In this document: positions 17,907 through 27,216 of the stretch, piece after piece
How the letters are laid out: each line of letters starts with the position of its first letter
How positions within the stretch are numbered: position 1 is the stretch's first letter
Source: CAVYXK01 sp963708245
GTDB taxonomy: Bacteria > Pseudomonadota > Alphaproteobacteria > Acetobacterales > Acetobacteraceae
Assembly: GCA_963708245.1 (NCBI GenBank)
Contig: OY970201.1
Location: forward strand, 7,564,001 to 7,628,000
Length of the DNA: 64,000 nt
Direction: 5' to 3'
Notes under the pieces: generated by a model
Told to the model about the DNA's origin: nothing
Databases searched by the model: none
What the model saw: the letters and a program-made list of their open reading frames with translations, nothing else
Program-made: the position numbers and the translations under genes

Positions 17907-18113
17907 CTACCTCTTGAGGTCCGCGAGGAGTTCCTTGAGGTTCTCGATACCTTCGGCGGTAAAGGCAACGGTGGACATTTCGTCGATGTCCCAGACGGTG
18001 AGGACACCGTCTTCCGGCTCCATATCGAGGGCGATGTCGCGCAAGAGGTCCTCGTCCTCGCCGAGCATCTTGGCCACCCGGCCGATGGTGGAGACGGAAC
18101 TGGGCGCCGCCAT
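17907..18113 (-). CDS. 68-residue IS66-associated passenger protein, unknown function
   Basis: A small acidic protein starting MAAPSSVSTIGRVAKMLGED and ending NLKELLADLKR. It lies inside IS66 copy A just past tnpC (its ATG is three bases from the tnpC stop) and reads in the same direction. An almost identical gene is kept in the IS66 deletion derivative at 48946-49152, although tnpC has been lost there. The N-terminal VSTIGRVAKMLGEDEDLLRDIA could be a small helical, perhaps DNA-binding, unit; LTVWDIDEMSTVAFTAEGI follows. I do not recognise a named family. Retention in both copies suggests it matters for the element or is translationally coupled to tnpC. Confidence 0.7.
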   Translation of the reverse strand: MAAPSSVSTIGRVAKMLGEDEDLLRDIALDMEPEDGVLTVWDIDEMSTVAFTAEGIENLKELLADLKR

Positions 18114-18116
18114 TGA

Positions 18117-19704
18117 TCAGGCCGCGCGGTCGACGCGAGTAGCTCGCGGCCAATGCCAGGGCAGCAGTTCGTGCAACCGCGAGACTGGGTGATCACCGAT
18201 GCGCGCGAGCACGTCGGCGAGCCAGGCGCGCGGATCGATGTTGTTCAACTTTGCCGACGCAATCAGCGAATACATCGCCGCTGCCCTCTCCCCGCCGCGG
18301 TCCGAACCGGCGAACAGCCATGACTTGCGCCCGAGTGCAATTCCGCGCAGCGCGCGTTCCGCCGCATTGTTGGTCAGGCAGATGCGTCCATCGGCAAGGA
18401 AGCGCGCAAAGGCATCCCATCGCTTGAGCATGTAGTCCATCGCCTTCGCGACGTCGGCATGACGCGAGAGCTTGCCGCGTTCGACGCGCATCCAGCTCTC
18501 GAGGGAGCGCGACCCGGACCTGTCTTACGGCCTGCCGTTGGGTCGCTGGCAGGCCGTTGATGTCGCGTTCGACATCGAAGATCGCATCGATCCGGCGCAC
18601 CGCCTCGATCGCGAGCGGCGCCTTGGCAACTTCGGCGAGCACGAACAGTTTGCGCCGTCCGTGTGCCCAACACGCGGCCTCAATGATCGGACCAGGCTGG
18701 CGTGCGGGGTGGTAGAGGTCGTTGAACCCGGCATAGGCGTCGGCTTGCAGAATGCCCGCGTAGCCGGCGAGATGTCGGCACGGATGCTCGCCGCTGCGAT
18801 CGCGCGAATAGAAGAAGATCGCCGCTGGCGGTGCCGCGCCACCGAACGGCTGGTCGTCGCGCACATAGGTCCATAATCGGCCGGTGACGGTCTTGACCTT
18901 GGCCAACACCGGCACGGTGGTCTCATCGCCGTGTAGGCGCTCGGCGGCGAGTACGTGGGCCTTGATCAGCGTCACCAATGGCGACAGCGCCGTCGTGCAG
19001 GCACCCACCCAATCGGCCAGTGTGGAGACGCTGAGATCGATGCCCTCGCGGGCAAACCGCTCGCTTTGGCGGTTCAACGGCTGATGCTCGCCGAACTTGC
19101 CATGGACGATCGTCGCCAGCAGGTCCGGACCGGCGCGGCCACGGGAAATCGGATGGAACGGCGCCGGCGGCTGCGTGATCGTCTCGCACGAGCGGCAGGA
19201 GAACTTCTCTCGCACCGTCTGGATCACCTTGTAGGTCCGTGGAATGCTCTCCAACGTCTCGGTGGTGGTCTCGCCGAGCTTGGTGAGCTGACCGCCACAG
19301 CACGGACAGCTTGTCGGCGACGGCAGCACCAGCCGCTCGCGCGGCAGGTGCGCCGGTAACGGTGCGCGCACCGGCTTGGCGCGTGTGAACGGGCGCACGT
19401 TCGTCCTGTTCGTGGCCGCATGAGCGGCAGCCGCTTCGTCCTCGGCGGCAGCGGTCTCGAGTTCCTCGATCTGCATCTCCAACTGATCGAGCAGCTTGCG
19501 TCCACGCTCGGCGGAGGCGCCGAAGCGGTCACGCTTCATCTTGGCGATTAGCAGCTTCAGATGCGCAACCATCGCCTCGGCACCAGCGGCACGAGCCTCA
19601 AAATCACGCCGCGCGGCCTGCTCGGAGATTAGCGCTGCTTTCAGCGCGTCGATGTCATCCGGAAGTGTACCGGCCGAATCGCTCATGCCGACAACTGAAA
19701 TCAC
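18117..19704 (-). pseudogene. tnpC: IS66 transposase TnpC, frameshifted
   Basis: A DDE transposase of about 520 residues. The N-terminal coiled coil (LKAALISEQAARRDFEARA, KLLDQLEMQIEELE), zinc-finger-like SCPCCGGQL and SCRSCETI, and the catalytic HGDETTVPVL and LQADAYAGF lie in one frame from 19704 (or the ATG at 19686). Near 18500-18530 the frame changes. The rest, MRVERGKLSRHADVAKAMDY through TNNAAERALRGIALGRKSWLF (catalytic Glu) to the stop at 18117, is in another frame. Read in one frame it ends at 18193 with an unrelated tail that lacks the Glu, so it should be inactive. Confidence 0.8.
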
Positions 19705-19762
19705 ACTCGCCCGTGGTCATGCACGCGAAATCTTCAAAAAAACCCCGGCAACTGTGCAACTA

Positions 19763-20692
19763 GGGCCTGTCGTCAAATCCCGACCAGTGGTTCGCCAGTT
19801 AGAGCGGGCTTGGTGAGTCCGGATTGCAACACCGTTCGGTAATCAGCAGGAGATGGCGAGATAGCCGATTCCGGCGCGACGCATTCTTCAATTCGTAGAC
19901 GGTCAGCTTTGCAGGAGCTGACCGATGCGCCGCTACGGACTTCGCGACGACCAGTGGGACCGGATCAAGGACCTTTTGCCAGGCCGCAAGGGTTCGGTCG
20001 GCGTGACCGCGGCGGACAACCGCCGGTTCGTTGAAGCGGTGCTCTACCGCTACCGGGCCGGCATTCCCTGGCGCGATCTGCCGGAACGCTTCGGCGACTG
20101 GAAGAACACCCACCGGCGCTTCAGTCGCTGGGCGAAATCCGGCGTCTGGAAGCGAGTGTTTCAGCATCTTGCCGTCGATGCCGACAACGAATACGCGATG
20201 ATCGACAGCACCATCGTGCGGGCCCATCAGCACAGTGCGGGCGCCCAAAAAAAGACGGCGAGGACCAGGCCATTGGGCGCTCGCGCGGCGGACTGAGCAC
20301 CAAGATCCATACCATGGTCGATGCGCTGGGCAATCCGGTCGGCTTCCACCTGACCGGCGGCGAGGCACACGACCTGGTTGGTGCCGACCACCTCTTGCCG
20401 GACATGCAGGCCGACATGCTGATCGCCGATAAGGCATTCGATGCCGACGAGCGGGTCATCGAGCCGTTGGCGGCAGCGGGCAAAACCGCGGTGATCCCGC
20501 CGAAGGCCAACCGCCGGGCGCCGCGGGCGTTCGATCGGCATCTCTACAAGGAACGCCACCTGATCGAGAACTTCTTCGCCAAACTCAAGCAGTTTCGCGC
20601 CATCGCCACACGTTATGACAAGACCGCACGCAACTTCCTGGCCGCCATCTACCTCACCGCCAGCGCGATTTGGCTCAATTGACGACAGGCCC
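19763..20692 (+). mobile_element. IS5-family insertion sequence, copy 2 (930 bp), inside IS66 copy A
   Basis: 14-bp perfect inverted repeats at 19763-19776 and 20679-20692, with TA duplications at 19761-19762 and 20693-20694 in a reconstructed CTAG target. It lies between tnpB and tnpC of the IS66 element, in the opposite orientation to IS5 copy 1. Confidence 0.95.
19925..20682 (+). CDS. IS5-family transposase, two frames (programmed frameshift)
   Basis: The same protein as in copy 1, with a few substitutions (for example IDSTIVRAH here). Frame one covers 19925-20296 and frame two runs to 20682. They are joined through seven A at 20247-20253. First Asp in MIDSTIV, second in ADKAFDADER, Glu in LIENFFAKLKQFRAI. 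This copy has intact ends and an intact target duplication and is probably the more recent or active one. Confidence 0.85.
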
Positions 20693-20702
20693 TAGTCCAA
20701 TC

Positions 20703-21050
20703 TTAGCCCGCCAGTTCCGGTCGCCAGGTTCGCTGCGGGTGTCTCCAGTCGATTCCCTCTAGCATGTAGCCGAGTTGGGCCGCCGTAATCGCAACCACTC
20801 CATCCGCCGGCGATGGCCAGATGAACCGACCGCGCTCGAGTCGCTTGGCATATAGCGACATGCCGAGGCCGTCATGCCAAAGAACCTTTATCAGATCACC
20901 CCGACGACCCCGGAAAACATACGCATCGCCGGCGTGCGGGTTGCGCTGCAGGGACTGTTGTACTTGCAGGGCAAGGCCATTCATCCCGCGACGCATATCG
21001 GTCCTGCCTGCGGCCAGCCAGACGCGCATACCCGAGGGTGGCATCATCAT
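20703..21050 (-). CDS. tnpB: IS66 accessory protein TnpB
   Basis: A 115-residue IS66 Orf2 protein, needed with TnpA for IS66 transposition; its biochemical role is unknown. The family pattern is clear: VWLAAGRTDMRRGMNGLALQ, then DAYVFRGRRGDLIKVLWHDG and GMSLYAKRLERGRFIWP. It overlaps the end of tnpA by four bases (ATGA), indicating translational coupling. Its stop is only ten bases from the IS5 copy 2 insertion, which separates it from tnpC. Confidence 0.9.
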   Translation of the reverse strand: MMMPPSGMRVWLAAGRTDMRRGMNGLALQVQQSLQRNPHAGDAYVFRGRRGDLIKVLWHDGLGMSLYAKRLERGRFIWPSPADGVVAITAAQLGYMLEGIDWRHPQRTWRPELAG

Positions 21051-21499
21051 CCGCGCAACACCGACAGCACGCGGCGGAGCGCCGCAACGCTCACTCCTTC
21101 GTCGATACTCACGCGCACGCTGCCGTTCAGCTCGATCTCGATCAACCCCGTTCGCCGTGGCGTTATCACCCGAGACGGCAACGGCTCTGATGCCGCCGGC
21201 GTCTCGCTCGGAACAGGCGCAATCCGCGCGGGGAAGAGATGCAGCTCCGAGCCGCAGGCAGTCTCGGCTGCAGCGAGGCGACGCCAGCGATAGACCAGGC
21301 TCGGGCAGATCCCGTGTCGGCGGGCAACGTCCTGGATGCGTACCCCAGGCTGCACAGACTCCCCCACCACCTTGGCTCGAAACCGAGCGTCATGCGCCCG
21401 ACGCCGCTCTCCCACGATCTCGATCCGTGGGCTTGCCTCGCCATCTGTGGCTGCCACTCTGGCAGCCTCATGCTTGCTTCCTATCATCCCCCGAAGCAA
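21047..21499 (-). CDS. tnpA: IS66 accessory protein TnpA (helix-turn-helix)
   Basis: A 150-residue IS66 Orf1 protein. RAKVVGESVQPGVRIQDVARR and HGICPSLVYRWRRLAAAE form the helix-turn-helix that probably recognises the element ends. The C-terminal LIEIELNGSVRVSIDEGVS with ALRRVLSVLRG is also typical. It begins 47 bases inside the right end of IS66 copy A and is essentially identical to the copy at 48051-48503. MIGSKHEAARV at the fifth codon is an alternative start. Confidence 0.85.
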   Translation of the reverse strand: MLRGMIGSKHEAARVAATDGEASPRIEIVGERRRAHDARFRAKVVGESVQPGVRIQDVARRHGICPSLVYRWRRLAAAETACGSELHLFPARIAPVPSETPAASEPLPSRVITPRRTGLIEIELNGSVRVSIDEGVSVAALRRVLSVLRG

Positions 21500-21779
21500 A
21501 TCAAGCCGCCACTATTCAGACAAGGCGGTCGTCACCGTAGGGATACGATTCCACGACTGCGAATCCGGTGAAACATGCTCATCCTGCGCAATGCTGGCCA
21601 ATGGATGGGTTGGGTATCACTCGCTGTGCAGCCGTGAGGTGGATATAACTAGCGCCTCGCTAACTTTGAAGGACTTCGTAGGATGCGCCTTGACCCTCAT
21701 GGGCCATATAAGCCTCAGTATGGCGCCAGTCATGCCCTGGTCGTTGGCATCAACCGGTATCAGCACGTCAATCCCTTTA

Positions 21780-22832
21780 GAGCACGATCGTTTCAGGTTG
21801 ACGCATACCCCGCCTCGCTGATAAAGTTGCGGCATTCCGCTGCTGTCAACTCCTTCAGCAACGCACCGACCGCGCGTTCAACCTCCTCGAGGCTTCGAGC
21901 ATTCGCTTTGCGCAGAAGCGTCTTCAGCTTCGAAAACGCCTGTTCAATCGGGTTCAGGTCCGGACTGTAGGGCGGCAGATAGAACAGCTTGGCACCGGCC
22001 GATCGGATGGCACGCCGGATCGCCGGATCTTTGTGGCTGCTGAGGTTATCCATCACCACGATGTCGCCTGGTTTCAACGTCGGGACGAGGAATTGCTCGA
22101 CCCAGGCGAGGAAGCTTTCGCCGTCAATCGGTCCATCGAACACGCAGGGGGCGACGAAACCGTTGCAGCACAGGCCGGCGACGAAGGTGAGCGTCTTGCG
22201 CGGTCCGTGCGGGACCTTCGCGACCAGTCGCTGACCCCGCGCACAGCGGCCATGCAAGCGCGTCATGTTGGTCTTCGCCCAGGTCTCATCAACGAAGATC
22301 AACCGCGCCGCAGAGACGGTGCCCTGCCGCTCCTTCCACTGCCGGCGCCGGCGGGCAACGTCGGCGCGATCCTGTTCGCTGGCGCGCAGGCTTTTTTTTG
22401 AAACTGAGACCGACGTGGTCGAGGAAATGCCACACGCCGTAATAGCTGACCGTGACGCCGCGTGCGGTCAGCTCAGCCAGCAGTTCGCGACCAGTGATGT
22501 CGGGTTTCTCGACCACCCGGAGGCGTATCCACGCCTCCTCGTCGGCCAGCGCGAACGGCTTTTTGCCACCCATCGGCAAAGCCGCAGGACTGCCGCTCTC
22601 CGCCGCCCGCTTGCTCCAGCGGATCGCCGAGGAGTGGCTGACGGCGAAGCGCTTAGCCGCTTCCGCCCGGCTCATGCCGCCAGCCACCGCAGCGACCACC
22701 CGTTCGCGTAAGTCCAGTGAATAGGGAGCTCCCATGCATCGCTGGCCTCCGGTCCAGCCAGCATCTTCAATCAGAAACCTTGCCGCGCCGGAATCCCCCC
22801 GCCTGCCAATTCGGCTTCAAGCGATCACGCTC
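21780..22832 (-). mobile_element. IS630-family insertion sequence in the caspase-like gene
   Basis: 1053 bp with TA duplications at 21778-21779 and 22833-22834. The ends are imperfect inverted repeats: gagcacgatcgtttcagg at the left pairs with cttcaagcgatcacgctc at the right. It interrupts the caspase gene about 32 codons after its start. Confidence 0.9.
21793..22735 (-). CDS. IS630-family transposase, two frames
   Basis: Frame one (22735 down to 22289) has the helix-turn-helix region MGAPYSLDLRERVVAAVAGG, AEAAKRFAVSHSSAIRWSKR and a winged-helix-like stretch to WHFLDHVGLSFKKKPARQR. Frame two (22302 down to 21793) has the catalytic triad: VDETWAKTNM, VVMDNLSSHKD and LNPIEQAFSKLKTLLR. The frames meet near eight A on the coding strand (22392-22399), a classic slippage sequence in IS630 elements, so a fused product by programmed frameshifting is likely. 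Confidence 0.85.
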
Positions 22833-23286
22833 TAACGTACGCAACAGGCGATGCGAGCCAGGTAGCGCGAATCCTAGTGGACCAATTCGACTTTGGCAAT
22901 GAGAATGTCGTCGTTTTGCTGGATAATAATGCAACCAAAGCGGGGCTCTTGTGCGCCTATATGCAATTTGTAGATGAAAATAGAGTTGCCCCGGACGACC
23001 GCGTATTCTTCTTTTTTGCGGGTCATGGCCATACGGTCGGCGGACGGAGGGAAACCGGATTTCTTATTCCAGTCGACGGGGACGTGAATGACCTATCAAG
23101 CCTGATCCGGTGGGATGAGTTGACGCGCAATGCTGACCTAATTCCCGCGAAGCATATGCTCTTTGTGATGGATGCCTGCTACGGAGGTTTGGCTGTCAGC
23201 AGGAAAGCCGCTCCCGCGGGAAGCACGCGTTTTCTTCAAGACTTATACCAGGCGCCTTTGATGTTGACCCTTGCACGGCGAAAGGC

Positions 23287-23318
23287 GGCGGAATGCGCTT
23301 CGCTTTTCCGCCCTACCG
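23287..23318. repeat. Palindromic REP-like sequence inside the caspase-like gene
   Basis: ggcggaatgcg...cgcttttccgcc forms a hairpin with arms ggcggaa and ttccgcc and an inner gcg/cgc pair. This kind of sequence is common between genes in alphaproteobacteria and is out of place inside a coding region. Around it the caspase reading frame is lost. Confidence 0.5.
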
Positions 23319-23522
23319 GAGCGCATGGCGAGTCAACTACAGGGGCGGTTGGTGTTACTACAACGATACTCCCGTCAAGTTCTGGCGGCGGGCAAACCCG
23401 ACCAAGCGGTTAGCGATGGCGGTGGGGCGCGGCCTGGCCACTCCATCTTTACTTCCCACGTTTTGGACGCACTAGAGGGTGGCGCTGCGCTCCCTAGTGG
23501 TCTGAACACAGCAAATTCCCTA

Positions 23523-24488
23523 AGTGTCCGTCCGGGAACAAATTGAGTTTTTAGAATCGCTTAGCGGGTCACCCTTGAAGCCATTGAATCGCCTGTGATT
23601 CTCTCTCCCCCGAGCATCGATTCGGGGGACTGGATGTGGACCAAGGAGAACCGGACGCGGTACGACCGCACCCGACTGCGCTATGAGAGCGATCTGACTG
23701 ATGCCGAATGGGCCGAGGTGGAACCATTGATCCCCCCGGCCAAGCCGGGCGGCAACAAGCGGAGCGTTGATATCCGCCAGGTGGTGAACGGCGTGATGTA
23801 TGTGCTGAGCACCGGCTGCCAATGGCGGGCGATCCCCAAGGACCTGCCGCCGCGGAGCACAGTGCACGACTATCTGGAACGATGGACCTGGGACGGCACG
23901 CTGGAGCGACTGCATCACGCATTGTATGTGAAATGTCGTGAGCAGGCCTCGCGAGAGGCCAGCCCGACCGCCGCGGTGATTGATGCGCAGAGCGTGAAGA
24001 GCGCCGAAAAAGGGGGGCCTCGATCGATCCGCATGGGTATGATGCGGGGAAGAAGATCAAGGGCAAGAAGCGGCACGTCCTGGTCGATACCCAGGGTTTG
24101 CTGCTACAGGCCATCGTGACGGCGGCGGACATCCAGGATCGCGATGGCGGCGCCATGCTGCTGGCGACGCTGTTCGGGATGTTTCCGTTCCTGCTGAAGC
24201 TTTATGCCGATGGCGGCTATCAGGGGCGGCGATTCCAGGAGGCGTTGAAGCGTGTCGTGTCGCAGGCCGAGGTGGAGATCGTCAAACGATCTGACCAGGC
24301 CAAGGGCTTTGTCGTGCTACCAAAGCGATGGGTGGTCGAACGCACGCTGGCGTGGCTCAACCGATGTCGTCGACTGGGTAAGGATTGGGAAAATCTCAAT
24401 GTGAAGGCGCGTGCCTTTCTGTTGCTCGCTTCCATCCGTCTCATGGTCAGACGGCTATGCAGGAACTAGCAATGTTCCCGGACAGACT
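23523..24488 (+). mobile_element. IS5-family insertion sequence, 966 bp, copy A
   Basis: CTA target duplications at 23520-23522 and 24489-24491. Terminal repeats read agtgtccgtccgggaaca at the left and tgttcccggacagact at the right. Removing the element plus one CTA restores the reading N-S-L-M-A-Y-V-Y of the caspase-like gene. A second copy, interrupted by an IS66 derivative, is at 47154-49347 in the opposite orientation. Confidence 0.95.
23634..24469 (+). CDS. IS5-family transposase, two frames (966-bp element)
   Basis: Frame one from ATG 23634 (MWTKENRTRYDRTRLRYES) contains LTDAEWAEVEPLIPPAKPGG, VNGVMYVLSTGCQWRAIPKD and the first Asp in AVIDAQSVKSAEKGG. After the slippery run of five A and six G at 24007-24017 the second frame reads SIDPHGYDAGKKIKGKKRHV, LYADGGYQGRRFQE (second Asp) and PKRWVVERTLAWLNRCRRL (Glu), ending at 24469. 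Frameshifting at the A/G run is expected in this IS group, so the product is probably functional. Confidence 0.85.
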
Positions 24489-25695
24489 CTAATGGCATAT
24501 GTTTACGAGAAAGTCGGAGCCGACAAATTCTCCCGGCAAACGCCTCATTACGGATCATTCGAGGGAGACGGCGATTTCATTTTTAACCCCTCCGTGGTCG
24601 CCGACGACAGTGGCGGTGAGAAGCACGACGAGCGGGAGGGCAACGAGGTTCTAGTAAGCGTTCCGTATCTACCGGACGCGGAACCAACTAGCGCGGAAAC
24701 TCTCGGACAAATAGTTAAGTCCCCCATTCCTAGTTCAGCTGACAGGATCAAGCTGGACGACCTGGTCTCAAACACACTTCGCTCGACAATCAATAGTATC
24801 GGTGTAAAGGAGTTCCCGGTAGCTCCTACTGGCGGCGATACTGCTGAACAGTTTGCACAACGAGTGCTCAGATACGACAGGGCCGTTTCTGACCTTCAGA
24901 CTATCGTCATTCTGCTCGCCCATTGGGGCGAGCCGCATCATACCAATCTCCTAGGCAAGGTGTTTGCTAGACTGGGGGAAATGGAACGACCATTAGCGGG
25001 GTCTACCCTGTGGCTCTCGCTGGCATACTATCCTGTGCTGGCACTGATGTATGCTGGAGGTATTTCCGCACTGGCAGCCGGTCGCTTCGACATGTTGCAG
25101 ACTTGCTTGCTAACACCTGTACGCTGGGCAAAATCACGGGCAGGTGAATCGGTTCCGATAATGATTCCAGTGGTTTCTGAGATCACTTCTATCTTCGAAG
25201 CATTCAAGTTATTGCCAAGTATGAGCAACAAGTATATGCCGAGGAGCGAGCATCAGCTCGAAGCTCTACAGCCATCCATCGAAGATCAGCTATTTCTTGG
25301 GCAGAGATATGAGGAATTGTTCAATCAGTTTGAGATCATGCTCGCGCTGGTACATGGAGACGTGAAGGGCGGTATAACGTCCCCCTTCTGGGGGCCTCCA
25401 GGTCGGTTTGTTTACAAAGAACGAAGCATGTTATCGGTTGAGAGGCCATTCTCCTCCTTTGTGGCTGCGGTGAAAGCGCAGGGTGACGCATGGCCGGGCT
25501 TCAGCGCGGGTCTTTTTGGTAGTTCAATTGCTCGCTTTGGCGAGGTCAGTCAAAGTTATGCAAATCTGATTACAAGTACGCAAGGTATCATATAAGCGGT
25601 GCCTGTCCTTGAGCATCCTTCCCTCAGCGAAGTCCCGGATCGTGTCCCAGCACGTGGTGTAGGAGCGGTGCTCCCGAGCAGCGTTGGCTGCGTGA

Positions 25696-26942
25696 TCAGG
25701 CTGCCACGGCAGGCAGACCGATCGGGATAGTATCGCTGATTGTGCCGAGTGTTTCCAGGCTCATGTAGCGACGCTGCACGGCCCACTCGTCGTTTTGTTC
25801 GAGCAGGATGGCGCCGACCAAGCGCGCAATGGCCGCCTCGTTGGGAAAGATGCCGACCACGTCAGTGCGCCGCTTGATCTCGCCATTCAGCCGTTCCAAC
25901 GGATTGGTGCTGTGGATCTTAGCGCGATGCTCTTTGGGAAATGCCATAAAAGCAAGCACATCCGCCTCAGCTTCATCCATCAGGCCGGCGAGCTTCGGCA
26001 CCCGAGGGCGGAGTTGATCGGCGACCTCGCGCCATTGTTTGCGTGCGGCCTCAGCGTCGTCCTGAGCGAATGCGGTGCCGATCCAGGCCGAGACGATGCG
26101 GCGATGACCTTTACCGGCGTGCGCCAGGGCGTTGCGCATGAAATGCACCCGGCAGCGCTGCCAGGAGGCGTGCAGCACGCGGGCTACCGCGGCTTTCAGC
26201 CCTTCGTGGGCATCGGAGATCACCAGCTTGACGCCGCGCAGGCCGCGGCGGGCCAGGCTGCGCAGGAACTCGATCCAGAACGTCTCCGCTTCGCTGGGGC
26301 CGACTGCGAGGCCGAGCACTTCACGTCGGCCGTCACTGTTCACGGCAACCGCCACAGTGATGGCAACCGAAACAATGCGCCCCTGCTCGCGCACTTTCAC
26401 ATATGTCGCATCCAGCCAAAGATACGGCCATTCGCCTTCAATTGGCCGGTTCAGGAACGCCTGCACGCGCTCGTCGATCTCGCCGCAGAGCCGGCTGACT
26501 TGGCTCTTGGAGACCCCGGCGCACCCTCCGCTGCCATTCCAGCGGCTTCGCCGCCGGAACCTTGGGCAGCTCCGCCCATCGCCTGCACCAGATCATCGAC
26601 GCTGCGTGTCGAGATGCCGTGCACGTAGGCTTCCTGGATCACTGCGGTCAGCGCCTTCTCGGCGGTGCGGCGGGGTTCAAGGAAGCCGGGGAAGTAGCTG
26701 CCTTTGCGTAATCTCGGAATGCGCAGCTCGACCGTCCCGGCGCGCGTCTCCCAGTCGCGGTCACGGAACCCATTGCGCTGATTGATGCGGTCAGGGCTGC
26801 GCTCGCCGTGCGCTGCGCCACACAGCACATCAGTCTCCAGCTCCATCAGTCGCTGTGCGGCGAAGCCGATCATCTCGCGCAGCAAGCTGGCGTCAGAACT
26901 CTTTTCCAGAAGGCCTTGAAGGGCAATCTTGTCGTTGGTCAT
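25696..26942 (-). pseudogene. IS256-family transposase interrupted by about 50 bp
   Basis: The N-terminal part (26942 down to about 26572, MTNDKIALQGLLEKSSDASL to VDDLVQAMGG) and the catalytic part (VQAFLNRPIEGEWPYLWLDA, VKLVISDAHEGLKAAV, CRVHFMRNALAH, TNPLERLNGEIKRRTDVVGI) are in different frames. Between them about 50 bases (near 26518-26571) sit where GVSKSQVSRLCGEIDE should follow directly. The insertion is not a multiple of three, so the full protein is not made. The family D-D-E residues themselves are kept. Confidence 0.8.
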
Positions 26943-27010
26943 CGCGGTGTCCTTGGGTCAGAGTTGCGATTCGCAACCCAATTCTACCCGGGTTCACCGC
27001 GGTGGCCGCC

Positions 27011-27078
27011 GCTGTGGATAAGTGGCCTGCCGGCGCCAGACTCTCGGCGGTCGCTCCGCCAGGCCACTTATCCACAGC
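27011..27078. repeat. 19-bp perfect inverted repeat with two DnaA-box sequences
   Basis: gctgtggataagtggcctg (27011-27029) and its exact complement (27060-27078) flank a 30-base loop. Each arm contains the consensus DnaA box ttatccaca, in opposite orientations. It lies between the IS256 right end and its transposase gene, in the promoter-proximal part of the element, so it may couple transposition to replication or form a hairpin. Confidence 0.7.
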
Positions 27079-27216
27079 TCCTACACCATCACTTGGGACA
27101 CGACCAAGTCCCGATGCAATCCGGGACTGGCTATGAGCGCCAAACGGGTCCGCTGTCACCGCGCCAGTCAGCGGAGCAGGATGGATGCTACTGTCCCGCG
27201 CTCCTGGCGTACCCGA

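Larger units (their letters stand above)
17836..21546 (-). mobile_element. IS66-family element, copy A, carrying IS5 copy 2
   Basis: The 8-bp target duplication gattccac is present at 17828-17835 and 21547-21554. Ends read gtaagcatccgccga at the left and, inward from the right, gtatccctacggtga. Minus-strand gene order is tnpA, tnpB, an inserted IS5 (19763-20692), tnpC, then a 68-residue passenger gene. Removing the IS5 and its TA duplication gives an element of about 2.78 kb. The matching duplications show the element has not recombined with copy B (48004-49223) since it arrived. Confidence 0.9.
21683..25595 (+). pseudogene. Caspase-like (peptidase C14) protein with long C-terminal domain, disrupted
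   Basis: Ancestrally a protein of roughly 630 residues. The N-terminus (21683, MRLDPHGPYKPQYGASHALV then VGINRYQHVNP) is cut by an IS630 element at 21780. The caspase core resumes at about 22835 (ATGDASQVARILVDQFDF, in a frame one base off) with the catalytic His in FFFFAGHGHT (codon 23033-23035) and Cys in MDACYGGLAV (23177-23179). Near 23255-23345 a palindromic repeat and frame change intervene. RYSRQVLAAGKPDQAVSDGG and GHSIFTSHVLDALEGG follow, then the 966-bp IS5. After it LMAYVYEKVGADKFSRQTPH continues into a C-terminal domain of about 350 residues to 25595. GC is visibly lower than in flanking genes, suggesting transfer. Bacterial caspases often act in antiphage cell death; that role is inferred. 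Confidence 0.8.
25638..27105 (-). mobile_element. IS256-family insertion sequence
   Basis: 8-bp target duplication aagtcccg at 25630-25637 and 27106-27113. Terminal inverted repeats are 29 bases and imperfect: gatcgtgtcccagcacgtgg (start) and gctcctacacc...gacacgacc at the right end (27077-27105). The element is 1468 bp with one transposase gene and, upstream of it, a 19-bp inverted repeat containing two DnaA-box sequences. Confidence 0.9.

Noticed and set aside
17790..18116. Open frame across the left end of IS66 copy A
   Set aside because: It is the reverse of the 68-residue passenger gene and runs across the IS boundary.
14151..20692. Composite transposon bounded by the two 930-bp IS5 copies
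   Set aside because: Each copy has its own TA duplication in its own CTAG target, so they arrived separately rather than as one unit.
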